A DNA stretch of 54,030 nucleotides from Sphingomonadaceae bacterium (GCA_947473355.1 CANJCQ010000019.1:1-54030), one strand, 5' to 3'. Counted from the first letter of the stretch, positions 8,829-15,692 are shown. Notes: a model not told the origin generated them from the letters alone. Numbers and translations: made by a program.

Positions 8829-9071
8829 ATGGCCAGGTCCAAAGCGAGCGCACGCGATGCGCTGTTGAGAGTACAACGCCAGCGCGAGAATCTCGCGGCC
8901 GAAGAGACAAAGCTGCGCGAAAGTGCGGCGACCGAACTCGGCAGAGTCCTGCTTGAATGCGGCGCCGAGACTCTCGAGCCGATGCAGTTCAAGCAGTTGG
9001 TCCGCCAGTCGATGGCGCTCGGGATTGACGAAAGCCTCAAGCGCCTCTCCTCCACGCCCAAAGCTTTCTAA
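8829..9071 (+). CDS. Small TraC-like conjugal transfer protein (DUF6437-like)
   Basis: This 80-residue protein is highly charged and helical, with a predicted coiled coil over residues 8-35 (LLRVQRQRENLAAEETKLRE) and then a LGRVLLECGAETLEP segment. The last part resembles the IGRIALKAGL region of Ti-plasmid TraC, a small relaxosome-associated protein coded next to oriT. The ATG at 8829 has an AAGGAA site upstream; an upstream ATG (8775) has none. It is divergent from the relaxase operon, as traC is from traA in Ti-like systems. The family assignment is from memory of the pattern and is moderate. Confidence 0.6.
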   Translation: MARSKASARDALLRVQRQRENLAAEETKLRESAATELGRVLLECGAETLEPMQFKQLVRQSMALGIDESLKRLSSTPKAF

Positions 9072-9073
9072 AG

Positions 9074-9106
9074 CGGCGGCAAGGGGTTCGATGCCCCGCG
9101 CCGCCG
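9074..9106 (+). terminator. Stem-loop after the TraC-like gene
   Basis: GGCGGC and GGGG pair with CCCC and GCCGCC around a TTCGATG loop, directly after the stop codon at 9,069-9,071. No T tract follows, so termination strength is uncertain. Confidence 0.55.
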
Positions 9107-9115
9107 GCCTGCCTC

Positions 9116-9156
9116 AAGCAAAACAAAAGGCCCCGGTGGCTCGCGCCGCCGAGGCC
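9116..9156 (-). terminator. Intrinsic terminator after ssb
   Basis: On the minus strand a GC-rich stem (9,129-9,156, TCGC/GCGA loop region) is followed by TTTTGTTTTG, 20 bases past the ssb stop codon. This marks the end of the minus-strand leading-region transcripts. Confidence 0.75.
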
Positions 9157-9176
9157 TCTTGCGGTAGGGCTGAGGT

Positions 9177-9578
9177 TCAGTCCTCTTCGATGTCGGGGGC
9201 ACCCTCGTTGCCGGTGTCATTGCCACCTTGGCGGCCCTTGGTGAGGAAATCGACCTTGTCGGCGATGATCTCGCAGCCGTAGCGCTTGGTGCCGCTCTGA
9301 TCTTCCCACTGGGTGTAGTGGATGCGCCCTTCGACGGTCACCAGTTGGCCCTTGGTGCAGTACTTGGCGACGTTCTCGCCGAGTCCGTTGAAGCAGGTGA
9401 TGCGGTGGAATTCGCTGTCCTTGGCGGTGTAGCCGTTTTCGTCCTTGTAGGTCTTGCCCTCCTTGCGGGCGGGCCGGTCGGTCGCCACCGAGATCGAAGT
9501 GATAGCGGTGCCGCCTTGGGTGGTGCGGGTTTCGGGATCGCGGGCGATGCGGCCGACGAGAACTACGAGATTGGTCAT
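9177..9578 (-). CDS. ssb: Single-stranded DNA-binding protein
   Basis: This 133-residue protein has the single OB fold of bacterial SSB: the N-terminal strand MTNLVVLVGRIARDPETR, the central FHRITCFNGLGENVAKYCTKG, and TVEGRIHYTQWEDQSG. The C-terminal tail is acidic (APDIEED) but lacks the usual DDDIPF peptide that recruits host repair proteins. Plasmid-borne ssb genes protect the incoming single strand and sit in leading regions. The ATG at 9578 has AGGAG 8 bases upstream. A structured repeat (9,661-9,738) lies upstream in its promoter or leader. Confidence 0.92.
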   Translation of the reverse strand: MTNLVVLVGRIARDPETRTTQGGTAITSISVATDRPARKEGKTYKDENGYTAKDSEFHRITCFNGLGENVAKYCTKGQLVTVEGRIHYTQWEDQSGTKRYGCEIIADKVDFLTKGRQGGNDTGNEGAPDIEED

Positions 9579-9877
9579 GGGTCTTCTCCTGATCGAGCAT
9601 CCGGGACCATCCCGGCTGCGAACCAAGTGAAGGAGCGGCCCACGGCGATGCGCACCGCAGGGGAACCCGGAACTGGTTCGGGTGGTGCGGGCAGCCGGGC
9701 AAAGCCCGGCAACACGGCCGGACCTGATCCGGGTTGCGTATCGTCCGGGGGCTGATTCAAGGGACGGTTCGCATGACAGACGGGTTGTCCAGGATGATTG
9801 GTCTGGAGGTCCTGACCCTGGTCCCAAGTGTCCTGTCTGTTTCGCCAGTATCCCCACCCCGCCCCGGCGCTCGAGTG
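9579..9877 (-). promoter_or_regulatory. ssb upstream region rich in hairpins
   Basis: No gene is supported in this 299-base gap. It holds a CCGGGA-CCA-TCCCGG hairpin (9,601-9,615), structured element A (9,661-9,738), and a wide imperfect repeat with ACAGAC/GTCTGT ends (about 9,775-9,841). All lie upstream of ssb on its coding strand, so they are probably promoter or leader structures. Confidence 0.5.
9661..9738 (-). repeat. Structured element, copy A (upstream of ssb)
   Basis: This copy forms one long hairpin. The outer stem is AACCCG/CGGGTT (9,664-9,669 with 9,730-9,735). The middle stem is GAACTGGTTCGG with CCGGACCTGATC (9,670-9,681 with 9,718-9,729; nine pairs, one wobble, two mismatches). 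An internal loop follows (TGGTGCGGGCAG opposite CAACACGG), then the apical stem CCGGGC-AAA-GCCCGG (9,695-9,709). Copy B at 11,967-12,046 has the same plan with different stem sequences. Confidence 0.7.
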
Positions 9878-10309
9878 TCAGATCGCAATCCGCACCGGCC
9901 GGTTTTCGCCGCCGCGCAAACCTGCACGCGAAACGATCCCACCAGCACCTGCGTCCGCCTCATTTCCGTCGGGCGTTTCGTCCAAACGGTGCCCGCGCAG
10001 CATCCAGGTCTGCGGGGCGATGAGGCGCGCCCAGTCGGCAAAGGAAGGGATCGAGCCCAAGTCCTCGCGCACGTGCTGTTCACCGATCAGACGCACCGGA
10101 ACGATCCGGTCGCCCGAGTTGACGATTGTCGCCCCGAAGAGAGTTTCGAGCATGAAGACGCCCTCGGCATGATGGCGCAAGGCGCGGTGCCGGGGGTCTG
10201 CGAGAATGGCTTTGGACTGATCGAACCACTGGTGCAGCGGGAGATAGTCCTCGGGCTTGCCGCCCCATTTGCGAACCGAGGAGAGCGCGTGAAAATAGCA
10301 GTGTGCCAT
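9878..10309 (-). CDS. DUF6915-family protein
   Basis: This 143-residue soluble protein starts MAHCYFHALSSVRKWGG and contains the conserved-looking core LRHHAEGVFMLETLFGATIVNS and GEQHVREDLG. These match my recollection of DUF6915, a family of unknown function found on alphaproteobacterial mobile elements. AGGAGG lies 5 bases before the ATG at 10309. It follows the DUF6878 gene by 11 bases in one operon. The many histidines (HH, QHV) could bind metal, but this is speculation. The C-terminal 35 residues look disordered. Confidence 0.75.
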   Translation of the reverse strand: MAHCYFHALSSVRKWGGKPEDYLPLHQWFDQSKAILADPRHRALRHHAEGVFMLETLFGATIVNSGDRIVPVRLIGEQHVREDLGSIPSFADWARLIAPQTWMLRGHRLDETPDGNEADAGAGGIVSRAGLRGGENRPVRIAI

Positions 10310-10320
10310 GACGTCCTCCT

Positions 10321-10782
10321 CTATAGACCGGTGAAATGTTCGTCGTAGCCAGTGTAGCGCAGGCTGCACTTGAGCACGAAGCTGGCTTCGGGCACCTCGA
10401 TCACGAGCAGGCCGCACGACCCGTCGTTGATTTCCCAGCCCGGATGGAACCGTTCGAGCGCGAGATAAGTGAGGGCATCAAGTGCGGCCGGGAGCAGCAA
10501 GGGTGCGTCGCCAGTCGGTTCGCGCGCGACCTGGTATTCGAACGGAGCGACCGCCACCTCGGGGCATGGAACGGTGTTCATATCGGCGTCGAAGCATTCG
10601 CATTCCTGAACTGCGCCGCTATCTCCGCAGCCATCGAAACGTAGCTCGACCCTGGTGATACCGGCTGCGCCAAGCGGGCCAATTACGGCTCGTTTGAGAT
10701 GCTCGGTCTCGGCCTGGGCCTGCAGGACGAGTTCCGCCTGCCGCTCGTGAAATTCGGCCATTGCCTGAGTCATATCAACCAT
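10321..10782 (-). CDS. DUF6878-family protein
   Basis: This 153-residue protein has an N-terminal helix (about residues 4-35) and then an alpha/beta part with the RVELRFDGCGDSGAVQ and YTGYDEHFTGL segments. It matches my recollection of DUF6878, a family of unknown function on mobile elements. AGGAGG lies before the ATG at 10782. A purine-rich leader box lies 63 bases upstream, as in three other genes of this region. It is cotranscribed with the DUF6915 gene. A role in establishment or anti-defence is possible by position only. Confidence 0.75.
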   Translation of the reverse strand: MVDMTQAMAEFHERQAELVLQAQAETEHLKRAVIGPLGAAGITRVELRFDGCGDSGAVQECECFDADMNTVPCPEVAVAPFEYQVAREPTGDAPLLLPAALDALTYLALERFHPGWEINDGSCGLLVIEVPEASFVLKCSLRYTGYDEHFTGL

Positions 10783-10844
10783 TGGAAATTCCTCCTGTGC
10801 CGGACGTCAGACGGCCATTCCGCCCGGTCCATAACAACAGGCGC

Positions 10845-10860
10845 GCGCCTCTCCTCTGTC
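10845..10860 (-). promoter_or_regulatory. Purine-rich leader box 1 (before the DUF6878 gene)
   Basis: On the minus strand this reads GACAGAGGAGAGGCGC, 63 bases upstream of the start codon. It is the most divergent of four related boxes (others at 13,594, 17,774 and 22,336). A GC-rich hairpin (CGCCAGCGCC against GGGCGCTGGC, about 10,868-10,893) lies just upstream. Confidence 0.5.
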
Positions 10861-10910
10861 CCGGCACCGCCAGCGCCGCTTGGGGCGCTGGCGCGAAGGC
10901 CGATCGGTCG

Positions 10911-11864
10911 TCAGTCGGTAGACGGCGACTGCGCCTTGGGGCTGGTGCCGAGCGGACCGCGGCGATCAACGACCGTGATCCGGCGCGTCTTGGCCTCGAT
11001 GACCAGGCGTTCGAGGACGCCATTGCCCGGAAAGGCGACGACGTAGCGCGGATCTAGCGAGAGCATCCGCTCGTTGCGCTTGAAGCCCGCACGGGCGCCA
11101 AGCCGCATGTCGAGTGAGAAGGTCACTTGCGGGATGTTGCGCCGTTCGGCCCACGACGATGCCAGGCGGTCGACGCCCTTGGTGTCGCCGCCGTGGATCA
11201 GCACCATGTCTGCGACGCGATCGCGAACCTTGTCGAGCGCCCTCCAGACATTGTTGGCGAAGGTCAGCGCGTCGGCTTCGGTGGCGTGACGGGTGCGCCC
11301 GCCAGCGAATACGACCGGTGTACCTTCGGGCATCGCAGCGCGGCGCTTGGCCTCGGTCCGGGCCCGCAGGAAATCGCGCCCCTCGACCAGCGCGGAGGTG
11401 AGCATAGCACCGTGGTTGAAGCGCGAGCTGGACACCGGCTTCCATGACGAACCGAACTCGTTGAGATAAAGGCTTGCCGCAACCTCGCGCATCTCCTCGA
11501 GCGCCAGCATTGCACCTTCGGCGCATTGCGCCCGCTCGACCTGGGTTTCGAGCTCATGCGTATGGATCTCGGAGCCATCGGCCGTCGCAACGAGCGCCCG
11601 GACCTCGTCGGTGGCGCGGTCGAGCGCGGTGGATTTGCGTGTCGCGGAGCGGTGAAACAGATTGACGAAAGCCCAGCCCAGATCCTCGGCATCGGTCTCG
11701 AGCGCGGTGCCGGAGACGAGCGCGAAGAGATCGGACCAGACCGCTTCGAGTGTCTGTTCGACCGCGTCGCGGACGGGAAAGTCGCTGCTCGATACCGGGG
11801 CGGGACCGATCGAGAATCCGGCGAGATCGAGACCGGTAAGCTGGTCGGCGAAAGATGTATGCAT
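10911..11864 (-). CDS. DUF2493 (SLOG superfamily) protein
   Basis: This 317-residue protein has an N-terminal helical region of about 190 residues and a C-terminal Rossmann-like DUF2493 domain. Two motifs support this: VVFAGGRTRHATEAD, and LIHGGDTKGVDRLASSWA with the glycine-rich nucleotide loop and following helix. SLOG domains bind nucleotides or nucleotide-derived signals, and some belong to defence or signalling systems. The ATG at 11864 has AGGAGG upstream; longer in-frame starts lack a binding site. Structured element B lies in its upstream region. Its ligand is unknown. Confidence 0.8.
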   Translation of the reverse strand: MHTSFADQLTGLDLAGFSIGPAPVSSSDFPVRDAVEQTLEAVWSDLFALVSGTALETDAEDLGWAFVNLFHRSATRKSTALDRATDEVRALVATADGSEIHTHELETQVERAQCAEGAMLALEEMREVAASLYLNEFGSSWKPVSSSRFNHGAMLTSALVEGRDFLRARTEAKRRAAMPEGTPVVFAGGRTRHATEADALTFANNVWRALDKVRDRVADMVLIHGGDTKGVDRLASSWAERRNIPQVTFSLDMRLGARAGFKRNERMLSLDPRYVVAFPGNGVLERLVIEAKTRRITVVDRRGPLGTSPKAQSPSTD

Positions 11865-12158
11865 GGACGTATCCTCCTGACAGGTGTGAGGCTGACGCTG
11901 CGACACATGGCTGCGCCAGCGAGAGCCCGTCACGGCCAGCGTGAAGGCGGAGCCCCGCACCGATCAGGGGAACCCGCTTTGGCAGGCTGGCGCGGGCAGG
12001 CTTGGCCAAAGCCAAGCCAACACGGGCCTGCCAAAGCCGGGTTGCGGGGACCGCCGGCTGGCCCAGGGCCTCTCTCGCTCAGGACGCAAGCCATGTATCG
12101 CGGCAGCACATATGTCAGGGAATCGGCCACGACACTCACGCGGGGGAGAGCTGCGGTT
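11865..12158 (-). promoter_or_regulatory. Upstream region of the DUF2493 gene
   Basis: This 294-base gap has no supported gene. It holds structured element B (11,967-12,046) and, beyond it, a purine-rich stretch on the minus strand (about 12,066-12,085, CTGAGCGAGAGAGGCCC) that resembles a diverged leader box. Confidence 0.45.
11967..12046 (-). repeat. Structured element, copy B (upstream of the DUF2493 gene)
   Basis: The outer stem AACCCG/CGGGTT (11,971-11,976 with 12,038-12,043) is the same as in copy A. The middle stem CTTTGGCAGGC pairs perfectly with GCCTGCCAAAG (11,977-11,987 with 12,026-12,036). The internal loop TGGCGCGGGCA opposite AACACGG is nearly the same as in copy A. The apical stem is GGCTTGGC-CAAA-GCCAAGCC (11,999-12,018). 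The middle and apical stems differ in sequence from copy A but still pair. Confidence 0.72.
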
Positions 12159-12581
12159 TCAGGCGGCTCGCCGGCGGTAGACACCCTCCCCGTTCGACAT
12201 GTGCCCGAGGCAGTCGTAGTCGCCGAACAATGCGTCGAAGCGCGGCGCGATCTGGCCTAGCCAGCGCTGCGCCCTGGGGCTTCGGGCAGTTCGCCATTCG
12301 GCGTCCCAATAGACGCCGTCATCGCGTTCGGCGATCCAGACCGCGACCAGGCCGCCATGGACCGAGACTCCGAAGTCGGCGTAAGCATTGCGCAAGAGGA
12401 TCCGGTCCTCGCGGCCGCGCCAGCCATCGTGCGGGACGAGCGATGGAAAGGCCGCCGCTGCGCGGTTCCTGAGGTCCTCGCGCAGCCACTCATATTCGAA
12501 TTCCCAGTCGTCATCGTCCTCGACCTCGAGAACGGTGAATGCGACGATTGCGCCGCTGGGATAGCTGACCGATCGGCCCAT
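12159..12581 (-). CDS. Hypothetical leading-region protein, 140 residues
   Basis: The protein is very acidic near its N-terminus (LEVEDDDDWEFEYEWL) and rich in tryptophan and aspartate throughout. The start at 12581 has GGGAGG 6 bases upstream; a longer frame (to 12743) merely reads the preceding gene. It follows the ArdC-like gene by 11 bases in one operon. The acidic character recalls DNA-mimic antirestriction proteins (ArdA/Ocr type), but the sequence does not match them. I do not recognise the family. Confidence 0.72.
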   Translation of the reverse strand: MGRSVSYPSGAIVAFTVLEVEDDDDWEFEYEWLREDLRNRAAAAFPSLVPHDGWRGREDRILLRNAYADFGVSVHGGLVAVWIAERDDGVYWDAEWRTARSPRAQRWLGQIAPRFDALFGDYDCLGHMSNGEGVYRRRAA

Positions 12582-12592
12582 GACGTCCTCCC

Positions 12593-13534
12593 TCAGGCTG
12601 CGAGCGCAGCGTCGGCGGGCTCGCCAACGCCGTCGTCGGCGATCACCCTGCCGCCGAGCTTCAAGAGCAGGCTCGAGGCTTCCTCGGCTTTGGCTGCGGC
12701 AGTGAGGATCGCCCGATCGTCTTGCCGGAGGAGTTTGAGCCAATGCTCGATATAGCTTGCGTGGCTGTCAAGGTGGGTGATCGGCAGACCAAGCTCGGCG
12801 CCAAGCATCGCGCTCGACAGCTCGGCGATCAGTTCCTCGGCGGCGTATGATGCCGTCCCGAAACGGTTCTTGAGATCGCGCGCCAATCGGCTGGGATGGC
12901 CCGTCCAGTGCGACAGCTCGTGCGCGAGCGTCGCGTAGTAATGGTCGAAGCCCGCAAACAGATGCGCGGGCGGCATCGTAATCCGGTCGGCAGCCGGTTC
13001 GTAATAGGCCTCGCCACCCTGATGCCGAAGCATGAAAGGGATCGCAGCGAAGAAGGCGTCGAGCTCGGTTTCGCGGCCTTCAGGCTCGACCAGATCGAGC
13101 GAGGCGGCGGGATGGTATCGCTCGGCGAGGCCATCGACCTGGTCGGCGTTGAACACAGGATAGGCTTTGAGCACGCGGCGGGCTTCGTCTGACTTTTCGC
13201 CGGTGCCGGGTGCTTCGACCTCTTTGGTGTAGCTCTTGTAGAAGATCGCAATCGTCGACTTCTCGCCCTTTTTGACCTGCGCCCCCAGGCTCTTGGCCTG
13301 GTTGTAGGTCATCCAGTAGGGCGAGGCGTAGCCGCACATGTCGGCGACCATCCACAGCCAGAATACATTCATTCCGCGGTACGGGATCCCGCAGGCCCGC
13401 AAGGGCCGCGAGACCGGCACACCGCGCCAGGGCTGTATCCACGGCTTGGTGCCAGCCTCAAGCCGGGCGATGATCTCCTGGGTGATGCGGGTGGCGGGTG
13501 ACAATCCGCCGTGCAAACTCTTGCGATAGGCCAT
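12593..13534 (-). CDS. ardC: ArdC-type antirestriction protein with zincin domain
   Basis: This 313-residue protein joins an N-terminal ssDNA-binding ArdC domain (about 10-140, including PWRGVPVSRPLR and GYASPYWMTYNQAKSLGAQVKKGEKS) to a C-terminal zincin-like metallopeptidase domain with HELSHWTGH (205-213) and a downstream EELIAE helix. ArdC proteins protect incoming plasmid ssDNA and inhibit restriction. The ATG at 13534 has AGGAG upstream; an earlier ATG (13564) does not. A purine-rich leader box lies 60 bases upstream. It is first in an operon with the 140-residue gene. Confidence 0.9.
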   Translation of the reverse strand: MAYRKSLHGGLSPATRITQEIIARLEAGTKPWIQPWRGVPVSRPLRACGIPYRGMNVFWLWMVADMCGYASPYWMTYNQAKSLGAQVKKGEKSTIAIFYKSYTKEVEAPGTGEKSDEARRVLKAYPVFNADQVDGLAERYHPAASLDLVEPEGRETELDAFFAAIPFMLRHQGGEAYYEPAADRITMPPAHLFAGFDHYYATLAHELSHWTGHPSRLARDLKNRFGTASYAAEELIAELSSAMLGAELGLPITHLDSHASYIEHWLKLLRQDDRAILTAAAKAEEASSLLLKLGGRVIADDGVGEPADAALAA

Positions 13535-13593
13535 GAGGGGTCTCCTGATCCGACCCTCCAGCACTATCGCTGGTCAGGTCCGCTCAGGATCAG

Positions 13594-13608
13594 GCCCCCT
13601 CCCCTCTG
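13594..13608 (-). promoter_or_regulatory. Purine-rich leader box 2 (before ardC)
   Basis: CAGAGGGGAGGGGGC on the minus strand, 60 bases before the ardC start codon. It is identical to box 3 at 17,774-17,788 over all 15 bases. Confidence 0.6.
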
Positions 13609-13648
13609 TTAGGTCGGCACCTGAATTAAATCACCGGCGCCGGACGGC

Positions 13649-13675
13649 CTGTGGCACCGGAAAACGGTGCCGCAG
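13649..13675 (-). terminator. Stem-loop after the second HU gene
   Basis: GGCACCG-GAAAA-CGGTGCC (13,653-13,671), extended by CCTG/CAGG, lies 12 bases past the stop codon of the HU gene at 13,688-13,963. No long T tract is present. Confidence 0.6.
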
Positions 13676-13687
13676 GTCCGAAGCGGA

Positions 13688-13963
13688 TCAGCCGTTGAGG
13701 CGATCCTTCACCGCCTTGGCGGGCGCAAAGGTCAGCTTCTTCGAGGCAGCGATCTTGATCGTCGCTCCGGTCGAGGGATTGCGGCCCTCGCGCTCGGCGC
13801 TGGCTTTGACCTTGAACTTGCCAAATCCACTGAGCGCAATTTCGTCACCGCTCGCGGCAGCATCGGCAATCGCGGCAAATACGCCGTCGACGACCTTGCG
13901 GGCATCGGCCTTGGTCAGGCCACCCAGTTCGGCAATCTTCTCGGCCAGGTCAGCATTGTTCAT
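13688..13963 (-). CDS. HU-family DNA-binding protein (copy 2 of 2)
   Basis: This 91-residue HU/IHF-type protein has the GFGKFKV strand and the EGRNPSTG arm signature. It has the same length as copy 1 (572-847) and nearly the same C-terminal half, but differs in its N-terminal helices (NNADLAEKIAELGGLTKADARKV). The two could form homodimers or heterodimers that organise the element's DNA, oriT or integration site. It is a single-gene unit with a stem-loop after the stop codon. Confidence 0.93.
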   Translation of the reverse strand: MNNADLAEKIAELGGLTKADARKVVDGVFAAIADAAASGDEIALSGFGKFKVKASAEREGRNPSTGATIKIAASKKLTFAPAKAVKDRLNG

Positions 13964-14171
13964 GTAAAGTGATCCCTTCGTTGAATGGAGCGCGCTCGGT
14001 AGGGGCGTTTAGCGGCGCAAACCAAGGCGCGAAACGACTTCTCCACATGAATAGCCGCAACATTGGAAGCGTTCAGGCAGCCCCAAGCGGTGAAAGCACA
14101 CTCGCTCAAGCATTCGACCTCATATCTAAGTGGGTCTTCGCGGTGAGCTGATAGTCGGTCAGCCAGCGCTA

Positions 14172-14585
14172 CTATGGATTTGCAGATCGCTTGCGGCGCT
14201 GGGCAAGCGCCAAAAGGGCGGCGTCGAAGGCAGGCTCGTCCCATTTGGCTCGCGAGGGACAGTCACCAAGGTAATCGCAGTGGACGAGGAAGGTGAAAAC
14301 CTTGTTGACGATCTCGATCATCAGCGCCTTCATTTCCTCATCGCTTATCCGTGACAGCCCGTTCCAGGGTATCTCGCCATAGGGCGAGATGACCTTCACA
14401 TCGTCGTAATCACCGGATTGGCTTGCCGGAAAAATTCCCGCGTGAAGGTCCTCCAGCTGCGTGTTGCGGACGCAGCGCTGGACCAGCGCGATTGCCGCTT
14501 CCTTGTAGTGCTCAAGATCGCCTTGCGCGATTGGTGGCCTGCACGATTCCGGCGTGGAGGTTTCAGACTTGCCTTGCTTGGGCAT
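14172..14585 (-). CDS. Hypothetical protein, about 137 residues
   Basis: I chose the ATG at 14585 because GAGGA lies 9 bases before it; an ATG five codons earlier (14600) is possible. The protein is soluble, with a helical first part (LEHYKEAAIALVQRCVRN), a central PYGEIPWNGLSRISDEEMKALMIEIVNKVFTFLVHC segment and a basic end. I recognise no family. It lies just after the toxin gene in the same direction (23-base gap) and may be cotranscribed with the toxin-antitoxin pair. Confidence 0.65.
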   Translation of the reverse strand: MPKQGKSETSTPESCRPPIAQGDLEHYKEAAIALVQRCVRNTQLEDLHAGIFPASQSGDYDDVKVISPYGEIPWNGLSRISDEEMKALMIEIVNKVFTFLVHCDYLGDCPSRAKWDEPAFDAALLALAQRRKRSANP

Positions 14586-14608
14586 GATACTTGTCCTCAT
14601 GCTGGGTC

Positions 14609-15007
14609 TCAGTCCCGATCAATCCCTTTGGCGCTCGCAGCAAGGGTGCGTATCTTGGCGGTGAAGCCCGGTGGAAGGCGGCCGGCTATATAGCCTTCCC
14701 CGACGGGCCGTATGTCAAAGCCGAGCCATCTGAAATGGTTGTATTCGGTAACAAGCACCGATGAATGCGGAGCGAGGCCGCAAGCCGAGGCGACTTCTGC
14801 AGGAAGCGGGATAGCGCCGGCTTTGCCGTCGCCTTTGGTCGTGACCGGCAAGACGTAGACGCGCTGTCCGTCATGTTCGACGTGGAGAACCACGACCGGG
14901 CGCTCCTTGACCCCTTCGTCGTGGCCTGCGGCTGCTTCGGACTTGAACAGGTAGACATAGCGGAGGACGTGCCCGATCTTGATCTGGTCAATCGTTCCAC
15001 TTGTCAT
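14609..15007 (-). CDS. PemK/MazF-like type II toxin
   Basis: This 132-residue protein begins with the PemK-like pattern GHVLRYVYLFKSEAA and has KERPVVVLHVE and RVYVLPVTTKG, which match the beta-barrel core of MazF/PemK ribonucleases. It starts inside the end of the Phd-like antitoxin gene (20-base overlap), the usual antitoxin-first order. Such pairs stabilise mobile elements by killing or arresting cells that lose them. The match is to the wider PemK-like group rather than to classic MazF, so RNase activity is inferred. Confidence 0.72.
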   Translation of the reverse strand: MTSGTIDQIKIGHVLRYVYLFKSEAAAGHDEGVKERPVVVLHVEHDGQRVYVLPVTTKGDGKAGAIPLPAEVASACGLAPHSSVLVTEYNHFRWLGFDIRPVGEGYIAGRLPPGFTAKIRTLAASAKGIDRD

Positions 15008-15293
15008 TCGCGATTTCCTCCTCGCTGGGCTGGTTTGCGAGGATGCGCTGACGTAAATCGTGGGGCATGTCGGCACTCGAGACGACCTGAATGTCCATGG
15101 CCTCGATGATGTTGCCGCGTGCGAGTTCCTCGAGCCTTTCGAAGTAGGCGCTGTCAGCGACGATCTGCCGCTTGCGTCCGTGGCTGGTGAGAACGATCGG
15201 GCTGCGCAGGGCCATGTCGAGGTACTCGCCGGTGGCGTTATGGAATTTGGTGAGCGGAACGCTCTTGCGCTCGATCTGGGCAGCGGCAGGCAT
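14988..15293 (-). CDS. Phd/YefM-type antitoxin
   Basis: This 101-residue protein has the N-terminal Phd/YefM DNA-binding fold (VPLTKFHNATGEYLDMAL, then PIVLTSHGRKRQIVADSAYFERLEEL) and a flexible acidic C-terminus that would wrap the toxin. AGGAG lies 10 bases before the ATG. Two operator-like sites precede it (15,316-15,341). Phd antitoxins are more often paired with Doc or RelE toxins, so pairing with a PemK-like toxin is a little unusual. Confidence 0.82.
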   Translation of the reverse strand: MPAAAQIERKSVPLTKFHNATGEYLDMALRSPIVLTSHGRKRQIVADSAYFERLEELARGNIIEAMDIQVVSSADMPHDLRQRILANQPSEEEIANDKWND

Positions 15294-15315
15294 GGGTTTG
15301 CTCCTGAATGGTCAG

Positions 15316-15341
15316 ATGGCCAATATAGCGATAATGGCCAT
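15316..15341 (-). promoter_or_regulatory. Operator of the toxin-antitoxin operon
   Basis: The palindrome ATGGCCAT (15,334-15,341) and the near copy ATGGCCAA (15,316-15,323) are 18 bases apart centre to centre, upstream of the antitoxin start in an AT-rich stretch. This is the expected layout for cooperative Phd-type autorepression. Confidence 0.6.
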
Positions 15342-15360
15342 ATTTACAACTTTTTGTTGG

Positions 15361-15615
15361 ATTGGGCCAAACGCCGCCCTTTGCCCACGAAGCAGTGCCA
15401 GTGCTCATGCCCCGGGGCACACAATGGGGAAGCTAAGGGCTTCAAGGAGACTAAGCGGATTTCCCGTAGCTTGAAAGGCATGACGGGGCGAAGAGAATCA
15501 AGGACACCACGCGCGCGTTCCGCTTGGATTGCGGCGTCCTTGACCGTCCTGGGCGGCTCAATATCGTCAGAATCGTCAAGGTGCAGGACAAGTTGGCAGG
15601 CACAAGTCCCGTTTC
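15361..15615. other. Non-coding stretch upstream of the toxin-antitoxin operon
   Basis: I see no supported gene here. Short frames on both strands lack binding sites and recognisable domains. The stretch lies between the promoter of the antitoxin gene and the terminator of the ParB-like gene, and may be remnant sequence. Confidence 0.5.
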
Positions 15616-15657
15616 AAAAAAAGAAGCGGCCCCTTGGGTAAAGCCAAGGGACCGCTT
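15616..15657 (-). terminator. Intrinsic terminator after the ParB-like gene
   Basis: On the minus strand, AAGCGGTCCCTTGG pairs with CCAAGGGGCCGCTT (one mismatch, loop CTTTAC) and is followed by CTTTTTTTG. It lies 36 bases past the stop codon and is a textbook rho-independent terminator. Confidence 0.9.
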
Positions 15658-15692
15658 CAAGGCTGCGAGTTGTCTGCCTGTCAGGAGGGGGG

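Noticed and set aside
13969..14151. Plus-strand frame of 60 codons between HU copy 2 and the 137-residue gene
   Set aside because: No binding site and no recognisable features; it covers the HU promoter.
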